The translations under genes were made by a program, and so were the position numbers. A stretch of DNA of 64,000 nucleotides from Azospirillum picis (GTDB lineage Bacteria > Pseudomonadota > Alphaproteobacteria > Azospirillales > Azospirillaceae): contig NZ_JAGINO010000008.1 in NCBI RefSeq assembly GCF_017876115.1, forward strand, positions 151,714 to 215,713, read 5' to 3'. Within the stretch, counting starts at the first letter, position 1. Each line of letters begins with the position of its first letter. Shown piece by piece: positions 1-11,485 of the stretch. The notes under the pieces are model-generated. The model saw nothing but the letters and a program-made list of their open reading frames with translations. It had not been told where the DNA came from and made no database searches.

Positions 1-300
1 AGCGACGAGGACTGGCAGCCCGACGGGCCGCTGCTGCTGCTGGTCGGCGACAAGGACGACTGGACGCCGCCGCAGTCCTGCATCGATCTGGCCGCCCGCG
101 ACGGCGTGAAGGACAAGATCGACCTGGTGGTCTATCCCGACACCTACCACGGCTTCGACGCGCCCGACGCCCCGGTGCGCACGCGCGACGACGTCGCCTC
201 GGCGCCCGACGGGAAGGCCCATGTCGGGACGAACGAAGACGCCCGCTCGGACGCGATCCGGCGGGTGACCAACTTCTTCAGGGAAAAGCTCGGGGGATGA
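1..300 (+). CDS. Dienelactone hydrolase family protein, C-terminal part (5' end outside window)
   Basis: The reading frame is open from the first base and ends at TGA 298-300, so only the last 99 codons are present. Two motifs fit the C-terminal half of a dienelactone hydrolase-type alpha/beta hydrolase: a hydrophobic strand followed by GDKDDWTPP, where the catalytic Asp would lie, and YPDTYHGFDAP, which carries the catalytic His. The nucleophile Cys/Ser would be upstream, outside the window. Such enzymes hydrolyse lactones or small esters; the substrate cannot be told here. A strong hairpin follows the stop codon. The family call is fairly firm, the exact function is not. Confidence 0.75.
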   Translation, partial: SDEDWQPDGPLLLLVGDKDDWTPPQSCIDLAARDGVKDKIDLVVYPDTYHGFDAPDAPVRTRDDVASAPDGKAHVGTNEDARSDAIRRVTNFFREKLGG

Positions 301-308
301 GACGCCCG

Positions 309-338
309 GTTTTCCCTCTCCCGGAGGAGAGGGAAAAC
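309..338. terminator. Hairpin terminator shared by two convergent genes
   Basis: A perfect 13-bp stem (309-321 with 326-338) closes a four-base loop CGGA. The stem ends in A and T runs, so it can act in both directions. It lies between the stop of the hydrolase gene on the plus strand and the end of greA on the minus strand, where a bidirectional rho-independent terminator is expected. Confidence 0.7.
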
Positions 339-343
339 AATCC

Positions 344-817
344 TCAGCGGTACTCGACCGTCACGATCTCGTAAAGCTTGGAGCCGCCGGGGGTCGAAAC
401 CTCGACGCTGTCGCCGACCGACTTGTTGATCAGGGCGCGGGCCAGCGGCGACTGGATCGACAGCAGGCGGTTCTTGATGTCGCTCTCGTCCTGACCGACG
501 ATCTGGTAGGTCGTCTCCTCGTCCGTGTCCTGGTCGGCGAGCGTCACGGTCGCACCGAACTTCACGGTGTCGCCCGACAGCTTGGCCGGGTCGATGACCT
601 CCGCCCGGCTGATCTTGTCCTCAAGCTCCAGAACGCGGCCTTCGATGAAGCTCTGGCGCTCGCGGGCCGCGTGGTATTCGGCGTTTTCCGAAAGGTCGCC
701 ATGTTCGCGGGCTTCCGCGATGGCTTTGATGACCGCCGGGCGTTCGGTGATCTTAAGGTGCTTCAATTCCTCCTGGAGGCGGTTGAAGCCCGCCGCTGTC
801 ATCGGAACTTTTTCCAT
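344..817 (-). CDS. greA: Transcription elongation factor GreA
   Basis: 157 residues, the usual GreA length. The N-terminal part (about residues 1-75) is the charged helical hairpin that enters the RNA polymerase secondary channel, with the typical segment [20 protein letters not shown] carrying the conserved acidic residues. The C-terminal part is the FKBP-like domain. GreA stimulates transcript cleavage in backtracked polymerase. The frame is open upstream to 865, but the start at 817 (MEKVPMT) gives the family length and N-terminus; a 173-residue version would carry a non-conserved extension. It lies 96 bases after carB on the same strand, and a carB-greA order is common in alphaproteobacteria, so the two are probably co-transcribed. 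Confidence 0.95.
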   Translation of the reverse strand: MEKVPMTAAGFNRLQEELKHLKITERPAVIKAIAEAREHGDLSENAEYHAARERQSFIEGRVLELEDKISRAEVIDPAKLSGDTVKFGATVTLADQDTDEETTYQIVGQDESDIKNRLLSIQSPLARALINKSVGDSVEVSTPGGSKLYEIVTVEYR

Positions 818-913
818 GTTCGGTCCATCACCGCTTGCAGTCGTTCGACCTGTCCAAAGCGACATTAAGGACAGAGACGGCGCGGAGGAGGTCCGCCGCG
901 CCGTCGTCCGTCC

Positions 914-4159
<3,246 letters not shown>

Positions 4160-4285
4160 GGGTCCGCTTCTCTGGAATGTGGTCAGCCGAAAGCCCCCCG
4201 GCGCCGGGATGACCGGAGACGGAGAGCGCGGGGTGGTATGTCGTGCAAGGCCCCCTTATAGGGGGTTCGGGTCCGGGGGGGAAGG

Positions 4286-4303
4286 GGTGGCATGGATGCC
4301 ACC
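4286..4303. repeat. Small perfect hairpin in the carB upstream region
   Basis: An 8-bp perfect inverted repeat (GGTGGCAT / ATGCCACC) with a two-base loop lies in the 250-base gap between the divergent carB and the PAS-like gene at 4410. It may be part of a leader or operator for carB. Nothing else recognisable was seen in this gap, and no function is claimed. Confidence 0.3.
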
Positions 4304-4409
4304 CTCGCATGACAGTGTCTCGGGCAGGGCAGCGCCGCCCACCGCCGCCCTTGAACCGGACCGGAAAGGCAGGCATCAATTCCCACGCCCCCCTTTGGAG
4401 TACGCCCCG

Positions 4410-5237
4410 ATGAGCCACGCCTTCGCCAAGGACAGCCGCGCCTGCGCCGCCTGCGTCTCGTGGGGCGGCGAGCGTGCGCTGTCGGAGGACAACACGCTGG
4501 TCTATGTGGCCCGCCACGGGGTGGAGGGCGAGTGCCGCACCGCCAGCAGCCAGGACTACCGGCGCATCACCAAGGGCTATCACACCTGCCAGGCCTGGGC
4601 GCCGCTGCCGCTGCTGAAGAAGCATGGCGGGCGGATCGGGCACACGCCGGCCGGGCATGGCGGCGGCCAGCCGGTGACCGCGGCCGCCGCGCATCCTGTG
4701 GCCGCCTCGCAGCCGGTGCCGGCCACCGCCGCCTTCGCCGCGGCACCGCTCGACACGCCGGTGATCGACGCGCCGCCGCCGCCCTGCCGCGCCGACCCGA
4801 TCGACGTCGAGCAGTCGCCGCAGGTCCGCAGCCTCTACACCCACTGGCTGCGCCTGAAGCGCAAGCGCCGGATGCCGCTGGCGGTGGAGATCGACACCGC
4901 GCAGGTGCGCGAGAGCGTGCCGCGCATCGCCCTGATGGAGCCGACCGCCGACGGCGGCGACTTCGTCTACAAATCCTGCGGCCGCGCCCTGCAGCGGCGG
5001 CTGGAGGGGCGGCCGGTCACCCGCCGCGTCAGCGAATGCCATCCGGAACAGGCGGCGCGGCGCTGGCTGTCCGACCTGCGCGCCTGCCTGGAGAGCGGCG
5101 AGCCGCGCTGCCTGCTGGTGCGCGACGACCCGATGCTGCCAGGGGCGAAGTTCGTGGAGCTGCTGCTGCCGCTGGCCGACGAGGAAGGCGGCCCTGCCAC
5201 CCGCGTGCTGGCCTACCGCCACGTGCCCGGCGGCTGA
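4410..5237 (+). CDS. PAS-like domain protein with N-terminal four-cysteine segment
   Basis: 275 residues; function unknown. The C-terminal half (about residues 128-270) resembles the PAS_5-type domain of alphaproteobacteria: a short helix with LYTHWLRLKRKRRMPLAVEID, then a mixed alpha/beta stretch ending in a conserved strand (KFVELLLPLADEEGG). The N-terminus has cysteines at 12, 15, 42 and 60 (CxxC, then two single Cys), which could bind a metal, followed by an Ala/Pro-rich linker. The start at 4410 was chosen over upstream in-frame codons because the sequence before it has the low-complexity look of non-coding DNA. It is divergent from carB and 12 bases ahead of the next gene. The PAS call is tentative. 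Confidence 0.6.
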   Translation: MSHAFAKDSRACAACVSWGGERALSEDNTLVYVARHGVEGECRTASSQDYRRITKGYHTCQAWAPLPLLKKHGGRIGHTPAGHGGGQPVTAAAAHPVAASQPVPATAAFAAAPLDTPVIDAPPPPCRADPIDVEQSPQVRSLYTHWLRLKRKRRMPLAVEIDTAQVRESVPRIALMEPTADGGDFVYKSCGRALQRRLEGRPVTRRVSECHPEQAARRWLSDLRACLESGEPRCLLVRDDPMLPGAKFVELLLPLADEEGGPATRVLAYRHVPGG

Positions 5238-5249
5238 GAGGGGCGGGCC

Positions 5250-5633
5250 ATGGCGGGCGGCGGCGAGGGAGCGGGCGCGGGTGGGCCGCACAGGATCGAC
5301 CCGGGGCCGGAGATCGTCGGCGTCTGGCCGGCGGCGGTGTGGATCATCGTCGGCACCGGCCATTACCTGAACGATCCGGAGCTGTTCGCCGGCTGGAAGG
5401 GCGCGCTCTATTTCGTGCTGGGCACCGGCCTGGTGGCGCTGGGCGGCGGCATCGCCAGCCTGTCCGCCCGGCGCACCGTCGCCGGCATCCAGGACCGTCT
5501 GCTGACGGAGGTCCGCCACCGCCGCAGCCTCGCCACCCGGGCCATCGCCTTGGCCTTGCGCGGGCTGGTCGGGCTGGGCGAGGCGGTGCTGGTGACGCTG
5601 CTGGCGCTCTGGGTGCTGGCGCTGCTGGGATGA
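5250..5633 (+). CDS. Hypothetical small membrane protein
   Basis: 127 residues, no family recognised. Three likely membrane segments can be seen: around residues 24-40 (VWPAAVWIIVGTGHY), 52-70 (ALYFVLGTGLVALGGGI) and 102-125 (GLVGLGEAVLVTLLALWVLALLG), separated by a basic segment (LLTEVRHRRSLATR). It begins 12 bases after the PAS-like gene on the same strand, so the two are probably one operon. Length, start and coding bias look plausible, but nothing gives a function. Confidence 0.55.
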   Translation: MAGGGEGAGAGGPHRIDPGPEIVGVWPAAVWIIVGTGHYLNDPELFAGWKGALYFVLGTGLVALGGGIASLSARRTVAGIQDRLLTEVRHRRSLATRAIALALRGLVGLGEAVLVTLLALWVLALLG

Positions 5634-5650
5634 GGCCGGGGAGGCATCGG

Positions 5651-5826
5651 CTTGCGGGTGCTCCCACCCCGGCCTTTCCCCGCCGGCGGGCCACCTGATG
5701 CACAGATGTTGCGACACCGGAGAGAATTCCCTCTCCCTGGGGGACGAGGGCCTCTCTCGCCGCTCCGCAACATCCGTGCACCAGGGTGCGCGTGCCGCGG
5801 GGGAGTGGCGGGGAGGGGGCATCCGT
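5651..5826. repeat. Diverged copy of a palindromic intergenic repeat
   Basis: Both ends resemble the element at 22142-22241. The left edge (about 5651-5681) matches its left arm with changes. The right edge shares an exact 17-base string (5809-5825 with 22223-22239), and the interior has a related CCCTCTCC block. It fills the gap between the small membrane gene and the end of the nap operon. No coding potential was seen. The two copies suggest a dispersed intergenic repeat family. Confidence 0.45.
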
Positions 5827-5852
5827 CATGACACGCCGTTTCCCGTGAAACG

Positions 5853-5889
5853 CGAAAGCCCCCGCGTCCAGGGGAAGCGGGGGCTTTCG
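5853..5889 (-). terminator. Terminator of the nap operon
   Basis: A perfect 13-bp stem (5853-5865 with 5877-5889) encloses an 11-base loop just after the napC stop codon. It is the expected rho-independent stop for the minus-strand napEDABC operon. The arms end in CTTTCG, so the T run is short. Confidence 0.65.
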
Positions 5890-5900
5890 ACGGCGTATCC

Positions 5901-6518
5901 TTACTTCTGGCTGGTCTTCATGCTCCAGCCCGGTTCGATGCCGTGCATGTCGGGCAGACGGTGGGCGATGCCCTTGTGGCAGTCGATGCAGGTGTTCTCG
6001 CCGGTGAACAGGTAGGTCTCGTGCATCTTCGCCGCGCGCGGGTTCTGCTTGGTGATGTCCATCGACTCGGCGCTGTGGCAGTTGCGGCATTCCAGCGAGT
6101 TGTTGTTCTTCAGCCGGGCCCATTCGTGCTCGGCCAGTTCGCGGCGCTTGTCCAGGAACTTCTCGCGGGTGTCGATGGTGCCGAATATCTTGCCCCAGAC
6201 CTCCTTGGACGCCTGCATCTTGCGGGCGATCTTGTCGGTCCACTGGTGGGGGACATGGCAGTCGGGGCAGGTCGCCCGCACGCCGGACCGGTTGGTGAAG
6301 TGGATGGTCTGCTTCAGCTCCTCATAGGGATTGTCGCGCATCTCGTGGCAACTGATGCAGAAGGCTTCCTTGTTGGTGGCCTCCAGCGCGGTGTTGAAGC
6401 CACCCCAGAAGACGACGCCGGCGATGAAGCCGCCCAGCGTCAGGAAACCCAGGCCGAAATGGACGCTGGGGCGGGCGAACAGCCGCCACAGGCCCAGCAC
6501 TGCGCCGCGGATCGTCAT
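5901..6518 (-). CDS. napC: NapC, tetrahaem cytochrome c quinol dehydrogenase
   Basis: 205 residues with one N-terminal membrane anchor (about residues 20-40) and a periplasmic domain with four CxxCH haem sites at 54-58, 84-88, 144-148 and 177-181. This is the NapC/NirT pattern. The protein takes electrons from membrane quinol and passes them to NapB and then NapA for periplasmic nitrate reduction. Its ATG overlaps the napB stop codon by four bases, showing tight translational coupling. It is the last gene of the operon and is followed by a clear hairpin terminator. Confidence 0.95.
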   Translation of the reverse strand: MTIRGAVLGLWRLFARPSVHFGLGFLTLGGFIAGVVFWGGFNTALEATNKEAFCISCHEMRDNPYEELKQTIHFTNRSGVRATCPDCHVPHQWTDKIARKMQASKEVWGKIFGTIDTREKFLDKRRELAEHEWARLKNNNSLECRNCHSAESMDITKQNPRAAKMHETYLFTGENTCIDCHKGIAHRLPDMHGIEPGWSMKTSQK

Positions 6519-7093
6519 TTGGCGCCGCCCTGGCCCAGGCCCTGGGTCGGGCTATGGCCGAGAACCGCGTCGAAGTCGCGGAAGCTGTTGGGGACGATCG
6601 GCTGGGCGTCGCTCTGCGGCACGTGGCACTGGGTGCAGAAGTAGCGGCGCGCCGCCACCGTGCCCAGCGTCTGGCCGTCGCGGTCCTGGAAGTGGGTGAC
6701 CGAGATCATCGGCGCCTGCGAGCCCTCGGTGTTCCGCCGGTCGTGGCAGGTCAGGCACTTGTTGATGTTCAGGTCGATCTGGTAGTCGCGGATGGCGTGC
6801 GGGATCAGCGGCGGCTGGTCGGCGTAGTTGCGGGCGCGGCGCTGGTCGTCGGTGATCTCGCGATGCGTCGCCTCGGCCGGGTCGTCGCGGGTGATCGGGT
6901 GGTTGGCGGAGGGGACCTTGATCCCCCCGACGGTGCCGGTGCCGGCCAGCTCCTGCGGGCTGTCGGCGGCGCTGGCGTCGGCGGCCCTGGCCGCGGTGAC
7001 GCCCGTGGCGATGCCGACGGTGGCGATGCCGGCGGTCAGGGCCGGCGCGCCGGCGAGCAGGGCCAGCGCGGCGATCAGGAAACGGGTCTTCAT
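6515..7093 (-). CDS. napB: NapB, dihaem cytochrome c subunit of periplasmic nitrate reductase
   Basis: 192 residues. The N-terminus ([19 protein letters not shown]) is a signal peptide, probably cleaved after ARA near residue 37. Two CxxCH haem sites are at 113-117 and 153-157, with additional His residues fitting bis-His ligation. NapB carries electrons from NapC to the NapA active site in the periplasm. It starts 11 bases after the napA stop, and its own stop overlaps napC. The start at 7093 is fixed by the signal peptide; the open frame continues upstream only as an out-of-frame reading of napA. Confidence 0.95.
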   Translation of the reverse strand: MKTRFLIAALALLAGAPALTAGIATVGIATGVTAARAADASAADSPQELAGTGTVGGIKVPSANHPITRDDPAEATHREITDDQRRARNYADQPPLIPHAIRDYQIDLNINKCLTCHDRRNTEGSQAPMISVTHFQDRDGQTLGTVAARRYFCTQCHVPQSDAQPIVPNSFRDFDAVLGHSPTQGLGQGGAK

Positions 7094-7104
7094 GCCGGCT
7101 CTCC

Positions 7105-9606
7105 TCAGGCGTTCGCGACGGGCGTGATCTTGACCGCGCATTTCTTGTAGTCGGTCTGCTTGCTGATGGGGTCGGTGGCGTCGAGCGTCACCTTGTTGAT
7201 GAGCACCGTCTGGTCGAAGAAGGGCACGAAGACCAGGCCGCGCGGCGGCTTGTTGCGCCCGCGCGTCTCGACCCGCGCCCGCACCTCGCCCCGGCGGGAG
7301 GTGACGCGCACCTCCTGGCCGCGGCGGACGTTGAGCTGCTTGGCGTCGTCGGGGTGCATGAAGACCACGGCGTTGGGGAACGCCTTGCGCAGTTCCGGCA
7401 CCCGCATGGTCATCGAGCCGCTGTGCCAGTGCTCGATCACGCGGCCGGTCGACAGCCAGAACGGGTAGTCGGCATCGGGCATCTCGGCCGGCGGTTCGTA
7501 GGGCAGGGCGAAGACGTTGGCCTTGCCGTCCTTGTTGCCGTAGAAGCGCATGCCTTCGCCGGCCTTCACGTACGGGTCGGAGCCCTCGCGGTAGCGCCAC
7601 TTGGTCTCCTTGCCGTCGACCACCGGCCAGCGCAGGCCGCGCTCCTGGTGGTACTGCTCGAAGGGCGCCAGATCGTGGCCATGGCCGCGGCCGAAGGAGG
7701 CATATTCCTCGAACAGGCCCTTCTGGACGTAGAAGCCGGCCTGCTTGGCCTCGAAGTTGTTGTAGTTCGGGTCGAGGTCGGACAGCGGGAAGCGGTCGAC
7801 CTGGCCGTTGCGGAACAGCACCTCGTACAGCGTCTTGCCGCGCAGCTCCGGCTTCTTGTTCAGCAGCTCCTCCGGCCACACCTCCTCGATCTGGAAGCGC
7901 TTGGAGAACTCCATGATCTGCCAGAGGTCGGAGCGGGCGCCGTCCGGCGCGTCGACGAGCTGGCGCCAGAGCTGGGTGCGGCGTTCGGCGTTGCCGTAGC
8001 CGCCCTCCTTCTCCACCCACATGGCGGTGGGCAGGATCAGGTCGGCGGCCAGCGCCGTCACCGTCGGGTAGGGATCGGAGACGACGACGAAGTTCTCCGG
8101 GTTGCGGTAGCCGGGGAAGGTCTCCTTCGCCGTGTTGGGGGCCGTCTGCATGTTGTTGTTGCACATGACCCAGTAGGCGTTGAGCTTGCCGTCCTTGAGC
8201 ATGCGGTCCTGCTGGACGGCGTGGTAGCCGACCTTCTCGGGGATGGTCCCCTCCGGCAGCTTCCAGATCTCCTCGGCGTGGCGGCGGTGCTCGGGGTTGG
8301 TCACCACCATGTCGGCCGGCAGGCGGTGCGAGAAGGTGCCGACCTCGCGCGCGGTGCCGCAGGCCGACGGCTGGCCGGTCAGCGAGAAGGGGCCGCAGCC
8401 GGGCTGCGAGATCTTACCCGTCAGCAGGTGGATGTTGTAGACGAGGTTGTTCGCCCAGACGCCGCGGACATGCTGGTTGAAGCCCATGGTCCAGAAGGAC
8501 ACGACCTTCACCTTGGGATCGGCGTAGAGCTCGGCCAGCGCTTCCAGCCGGTTCTTCGGCACGCCCGACAGCTCGTGCGCCTTGTCCAGCGTGTAGGGCT
8601 CGACGAACCTGGCGAACTCGTCGAAGCTGATCGGGTCGGAGTCGTTGGCGCTGGCGGCGTTCTTCGCCTTCATCTCCAGCGGGTTGTCGGGGCGCAGGCC
8701 GTAGCCGATGTCGTCGCGCCCGCGCTTGAAGTTGCAGTGCTTCTCGACGAACTCCTTGTTCACCCGGCCGGTCTTGATGATGTGGTTGGCGATGTAGTTG
8801 AGGATCGCCAGGTCGGAGCCGGGGGTGAAGACCAGGCCGATGTCGGCGAGGTCGAAGCTGCGGTGCTCGTAGGTCGACAGGACGGCGACCTTGCAGCCGG
8901 GATGGCTGAGCCGGCGGTCGGTGACGCGCGTCCACAGGATGGGGTGCATCTCCGCCATGTTGGAGCCCCACAGCACGAAGGCGTCGGTCTGCTCCATGTC
9001 GTCGTAGCAGCCCATCGGCTCGTCCATGCCGAAGGTGCGCATGAAGCCGGCCACCGCCGACGCCATGCAGTGGCGGGCATTGGGATCGAGGTTGTTGGAG
9101 CGCAGGCCGGCCTTCATCAGCTTGGAGGCGGCATAGCCCTCGTAGATGGTCCACTGTCCCGAGCCGAACATGCCGACGGCGGTCGGACCCTTCTTCTTCA
9201 GGGTCTCCTTCCACTTCTCGGCCATGATGTCGAAGGCGGCATCCCAGCCGATCGGGGTGAACTCGCCTTCCTTGTCGTAGCGGCCGTCCTTCATGCGCAG
9301 CAGCGGCTGGTTCAGCCGGTCCTCGCCGTACATGATCTTCGACAGGAAATAGCCCTTCACGCAGTTCAGGCCGCGGTTCACCTCGGCCTTCACGTCGCCG
9401 TGGGTGGCGACCACGCGGCCGTCCTTGACGCCGACCATCACGCCGCAGCCGGTGCCGCAGAAGCGGCAGGGGGCCTTGGACCAGGTCAGCTTGGCGCCTT
9501 CGCCGGTCAGCAGATTGGCGGCCGAGGCCGGCAGGCTGATTCCGGCCGCCGCGGCGGCGGCAGCGGCGGCTTGCGCCTTCAGGTAATCGCGGCGGGTCAG
9601 GAACAT
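7105..9606 (-). CDS. napA: NapA, catalytic subunit of periplasmic nitrate reductase
   Basis: 833 residues, the family length. A twin-arginine signal (TRRDYLKAQ, residues 4-12) sends the folded molybdoprotein to the periplasm. The [4Fe-4S] cluster is bound by Cys47, Cys50, Cys54 and Cys82, and the molybdenum-ligating Cys is Cys180 in the segment ARHCMAS, as in NapA rather than formate dehydrogenases with selenocysteine. It reduces nitrate to nitrite with electrons from NapBC, for anaerobic respiration or redox balancing. The start at 9606 is set by the Tat signal, with a GGAG-type site upstream. It is separated from napD by 95 bases, longer than the other gaps in the operon. Confidence 0.98.
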   Translation of the reverse strand: MFLTRRDYLKAQAAAAAAAAAGISLPASAANLLTGEGAKLTWSKAPCRFCGTGCGVMVGVKDGRVVATHGDVKAEVNRGLNCVKGYFLSKIMYGEDRLNQPLLRMKDGRYDKEGEFTPIGWDAAFDIMAEKWKETLKKKGPTAVGMFGSGQWTIYEGYAASKLMKAGLRSNNLDPNARHCMASAVAGFMRTFGMDEPMGCYDDMEQTDAFVLWGSNMAEMHPILWTRVTDRRLSHPGCKVAVLSTYEHRSFDLADIGLVFTPGSDLAILNYIANHIIKTGRVNKEFVEKHCNFKRGRDDIGYGLRPDNPLEMKAKNAASANDSDPISFDEFARFVEPYTLDKAHELSGVPKNRLEALAELYADPKVKVVSFWTMGFNQHVRGVWANNLVYNIHLLTGKISQPGCGPFSLTGQPSACGTAREVGTFSHRLPADMVVTNPEHRRHAEEIWKLPEGTIPEKVGYHAVQQDRMLKDGKLNAYWVMCNNNMQTAPNTAKETFPGYRNPENFVVVSDPYPTVTALAADLILPTAMWVEKEGGYGNAERRTQLWRQLVDAPDGARSDLWQIMEFSKRFQIEEVWPEELLNKKPELRGKTLYEVLFRNGQVDRFPLSDLDPNYNNFEAKQAGFYVQKGLFEEYASFGRGHGHDLAPFEQYHQERGLRWPVVDGKETKWRYREGSDPYVKAGEGMRFYGNKDGKANVFALPYEPPAEMPDADYPFWLSTGRVIEHWHSGSMTMRVPELRKAFPNAVVFMHPDDAKQLNVRRGQEVRVTSRRGEVRARVETRGRNKPPRGLVFVPFFDQTVLINKVTLDATDPISKQTDYKKCAVKITPVANA

Positions 9607-9701
9607 TCGGAGGACTCCAGTCTTGGAGAAAGTGCGTCTTGCAATGGCGGAGGCGGAGGCGGCGGCGCGCCAGCCAAGTGGTGCCGGCGGGGCGGTACCG
9701 G

Positions 9702-9968
9702 TCAGGCCGCGTCGATCGCGTCCGCGGGTTCGTAGTGGTGGTAGACCATGGTGGTGCCGTGGACGCCGGGGACGGCGTTGAGCTGCGCAATGCGGTCCAC
9801 CACCTCGGCGGCGCTCGCGGTGACCAGCGTCACCACCGCCTTGCCGTTCTCCGCCGCGCACCATTCCAGCCCGGCGACGGCGGCTGCCGCCGCGCGCACG
9901 GCATCCGTGCGGTCGGGGCTGTGCTGGATGACGAGGCTGGAGATGTGGACTTCGAGGGAGCGGGGCAT
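9702..9968 (-). CDS. napD: NapD, NapA-specific Tat chaperone
   Basis: 88 residues with the NapD ferredoxin-like fold pattern: an N-terminal strand [11 protein letters not shown], a helix rich in Ala, a strand [10 protein letters not shown], and a C-terminal [13 protein letters not shown]. NapD binds the twin-arginine signal of NapA and prevents premature export until the cofactor is inserted. It is 10 bases downstream of napE in the same operon and upstream of napA, as usual. Confidence 0.93.
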   Translation of the reverse strand: MPRSLEVHISSLVIQHSPDRTDAVRAAAAAVAGLEWCAAENGKAVVTLVTASAAEVVDRIAQLNAVPGVHGTTMVYHHYEPADAIDAA

Positions 9969-9978
9969 GGCGTGGAAC

Positions 9979-10167
9979 TCAATGGGTGAGAAGCTGGTAC
10001 ATCCAGATCGAGAAGCCGTAGGCGGCGACGCTGCCGACGGCGATCAACGGCCACACCAGCACCGCCAGCCACAGGAACATCAGCCCCTCGGCCCGGCGGG
10101 TCGGCGCGATGTCGCCCTGGCTGCCGGATTGCCGGGTCTGGTCGGGGAAGGAGGGGGTGTACCTCAT
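9979..10167 (-). CDS. napE: NapE, small membrane protein of the nap operon
   Basis: 62 residues with a single membrane helix (about 30-55, MFLWLAVLVWPLIAVGSVAAYGF) and a short cytoplasmic N-terminus, as in NapE/TorE proteins. Its exact role is unknown in the family. The start at 10167 gives the normal NapE length; a start further up at 10221 would add a non-conserved segment that lies in the promoter region. It is the first gene of the operon. No napF or napGH is present, so the operon is the simple E-D-A-B-C type common in alphaproteobacteria. Confidence 0.88.
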   Translation of the reverse strand: MRYTPSFPDQTRQSGSQGDIAPTRRAEGLMFLWLAVLVWPLIAVGSVAAYGFSIWMYQLLTH

Positions 10168-10246
10168 GGCGGCACTCTCGGTCGGAGCGGGGGTGGTCTT
10201 GGAGCGGCACCAAAGTCTCATACCAAGGTGCCGGTTTTCGGCCCTT

Positions 10247-10252
10247 AGTATC
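10247..10252 (-). promoter_or_regulatory. Candidate -10 element of the nap promoter
   Basis: Read on the minus strand this is GATACT, close to the -10 consensus. It lies exactly where a class II FNR-type activator would need it: if the box at 10275-10288 is centred at -41.5, the -10 hexamer falls on these six bases and transcription would start near 10240, about 70 bases ahead of napE. Confidence 0.5.
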
Positions 10253-10274
10253 GGTACCTTCGCTCCGGGATGAA

Positions 10275-10288
10275 TTGATGCAGGTCAA
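10275..10288. promoter_or_regulatory. FNR/FixK/Anr-type box upstream of nap
   Basis: TTGAT-GCAG-GTCAA differs from the FNR-family consensus TTGAT-N4-ATCAA at one half-site base. It is about 110 bases upstream of napE and correctly spaced from a plausible -10 element on the minus strand. The reading is that the nap operon is turned on at low oxygen by a Crp/FNR-family regulator. The same site lies 122 bases upstream of the divergent mgtC-like gene, but the better geometry is toward nap. Confidence 0.6.
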
Positions 10289-10410
10289 GAGGCGGCGGTA
10301 TCCCCCTGTGACCGAATGGCACTTCACCGCGAAAAAGCATTTCCGGCCCGAGGGCTGTAGGATCGGGGCGCGGGAAGCGCGGGCTTCGACGGAAGGGGGC
10401 GGGGAGAGGC

Positions 10411-11142
10411 ATGGAGCTGTTGCAGTCCTACTGGTCGCCGGCCGAACTGGCGACCAACGGCCTGATCCTGCTGCATCTGCTGGGGGCGCTGGCGGTCGGC
10501 CTCCTGCTGGGCTACGAGCGCAGCTATCACGGGCGGGCGGCGGGAATGCGGACCTATGGGCTGGTCTGCCTCGCCTCGGCGGCGCTGACGGTGGTGAATG
10601 CCTATCCCGGCATGTGGTACGGCGGCATCGGGCCGCAGGGCGCTGCGGGGGCGGGCGACCCGACTCGCGTGATCCAGGGCATCGTCACCGGCATCGGCTT
10701 TCTCGGCGCAGGCGTGATCATGCGCGAGGGGCTGTCGATCCGCGGCCTGTCCACGGCGGCGTCCATCTGGGCGACCTCGGCGATCGGCATCACCATCGGC
10801 CTTGGCTTCTACGCGGTCGCCATCGCCGCTGCCTTGCTGACCATCCTGGTCATGAGCCTGCTCCGGCCGCTGGAGCGGTTGCTTCCCCACCGTTCGGTGA
10901 TCCACCTGACGCTGGTCTTCAGCCGCGACAAGGCGCCGCCGCCGGAGAGCCTGCGGGCGGCGGCCAAGCAGCACGGCTTCGACGTGGTCGACTGGGCCTT
11001 CCACCTGACCGGCGGCAGCGGCCATTTCGAATGCCAGCTCGTGCTGCAGGCGAAGGGCGACCCCGATCCGATGTCGCTGGTCGCGGCGCTGGCCTCCACC
11101 GACTCGGTGGTGGAGTTCAAGCTGTCGCCGTCGCGCATCTGA
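10411..11142 (+). CDS. MgtC/SapB family membrane protein
   Basis: 243 residues. The N-terminal 150 residues have four or more hydrophobic segments with the MgtC/SapB signatures: GLLLGYERSYHGRAAGMRTYGLVCLASA, then GIGFLGAGVIMREG and GLSTAASIWATSAIGITIG. The C-terminal cytoplasmic part (from about 165) is a predicted ACT-like domain (VIHLTLVFSRDK...). Family members are linked to growth at low magnesium and to regulation of F-type ATPase or P-type pumps, but many are uncharacterised. The ATG at 10411 follows a GGGGAGAGG ribosome-binding stretch. It is divergent from the nap operon. Confidence 0.88.
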   Translation: MELLQSYWSPAELATNGLILLHLLGALAVGLLLGYERSYHGRAAGMRTYGLVCLASAALTVVNAYPGMWYGGIGPQGAAGAGDPTRVIQGIVTGIGFLGAGVIMREGLSIRGLSTAASIWATSAIGITIGLGFYAVAIAAALLTILVMSLLRPLERLLPHRSVIHLTLVFSRDKAPPPESLRAAAKQHGFDVVDWAFHLTGGSGHFECQLVLQAKGDPDPMSLVAALASTDSVVEFKLSPSRI

Positions 11143-11485
11143 TGCCGGTCCCCGTTATCGCGACGTGCCGGTTCCTACGGCCATCTCCCGCGGCCGTCCG
11201 GTGCCAGGGTAGGGGCCCGCGATCACATACGCGCTTAATCATTTCCTAAAACTTTAGCTTTATTCGAACTTTATGATGGCGAAGGACAGGATCATCAGCC
11301 GGTGCGGCGACCGGCCGGCCGACCCGAGCGCAGCCGGTGGCGGCGCAACCGGACGGACAGGGCGGCGGACCGCAGGGGCCGTTCCGCAGCCGATCCTCCC
11401 TTCCCTTTTCCCGTCCGGCCTTTTCCCGTCCGGCCTTTTCCCGTCCGGCCTCTCTCCTTCTGGCCGCTTCGCGTCCTTCCGCCTC
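11143..11485. other. Gap between the mgtC-like gene and the sensor kinase
   Basis: The 343 bases hold an AT-richer stretch at about 11225-11280, the likely promoter for the kinase gene, and a triple 15-base repeat at 11406-11450. The kinase frame is open back to 11273, but that part codes for a low-complexity Pro/Ser/Gly/Arg sequence ahead of the signal peptide, so it is taken as untranslated. Confidence 0.5.
11406..11450. repeat. Three perfect tandem copies of a 15-bp unit
   Basis: The unit TTTTCCCGTCCGGCC occurs three times in a row without a mismatch, followed by a degenerate fourth copy. It lies 36 bases before the chosen start of the histidine kinase gene. Because the unit length is a multiple of three, copy-number change would not shift the frame if an upstream start were used. 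Confidence 0.85.

Noticed and set aside
7354..9735. A 793-codon plus-strand frame opposite napA
   Set aside because: Antisense shadow of napA; no ribosome site or recognisable motif.
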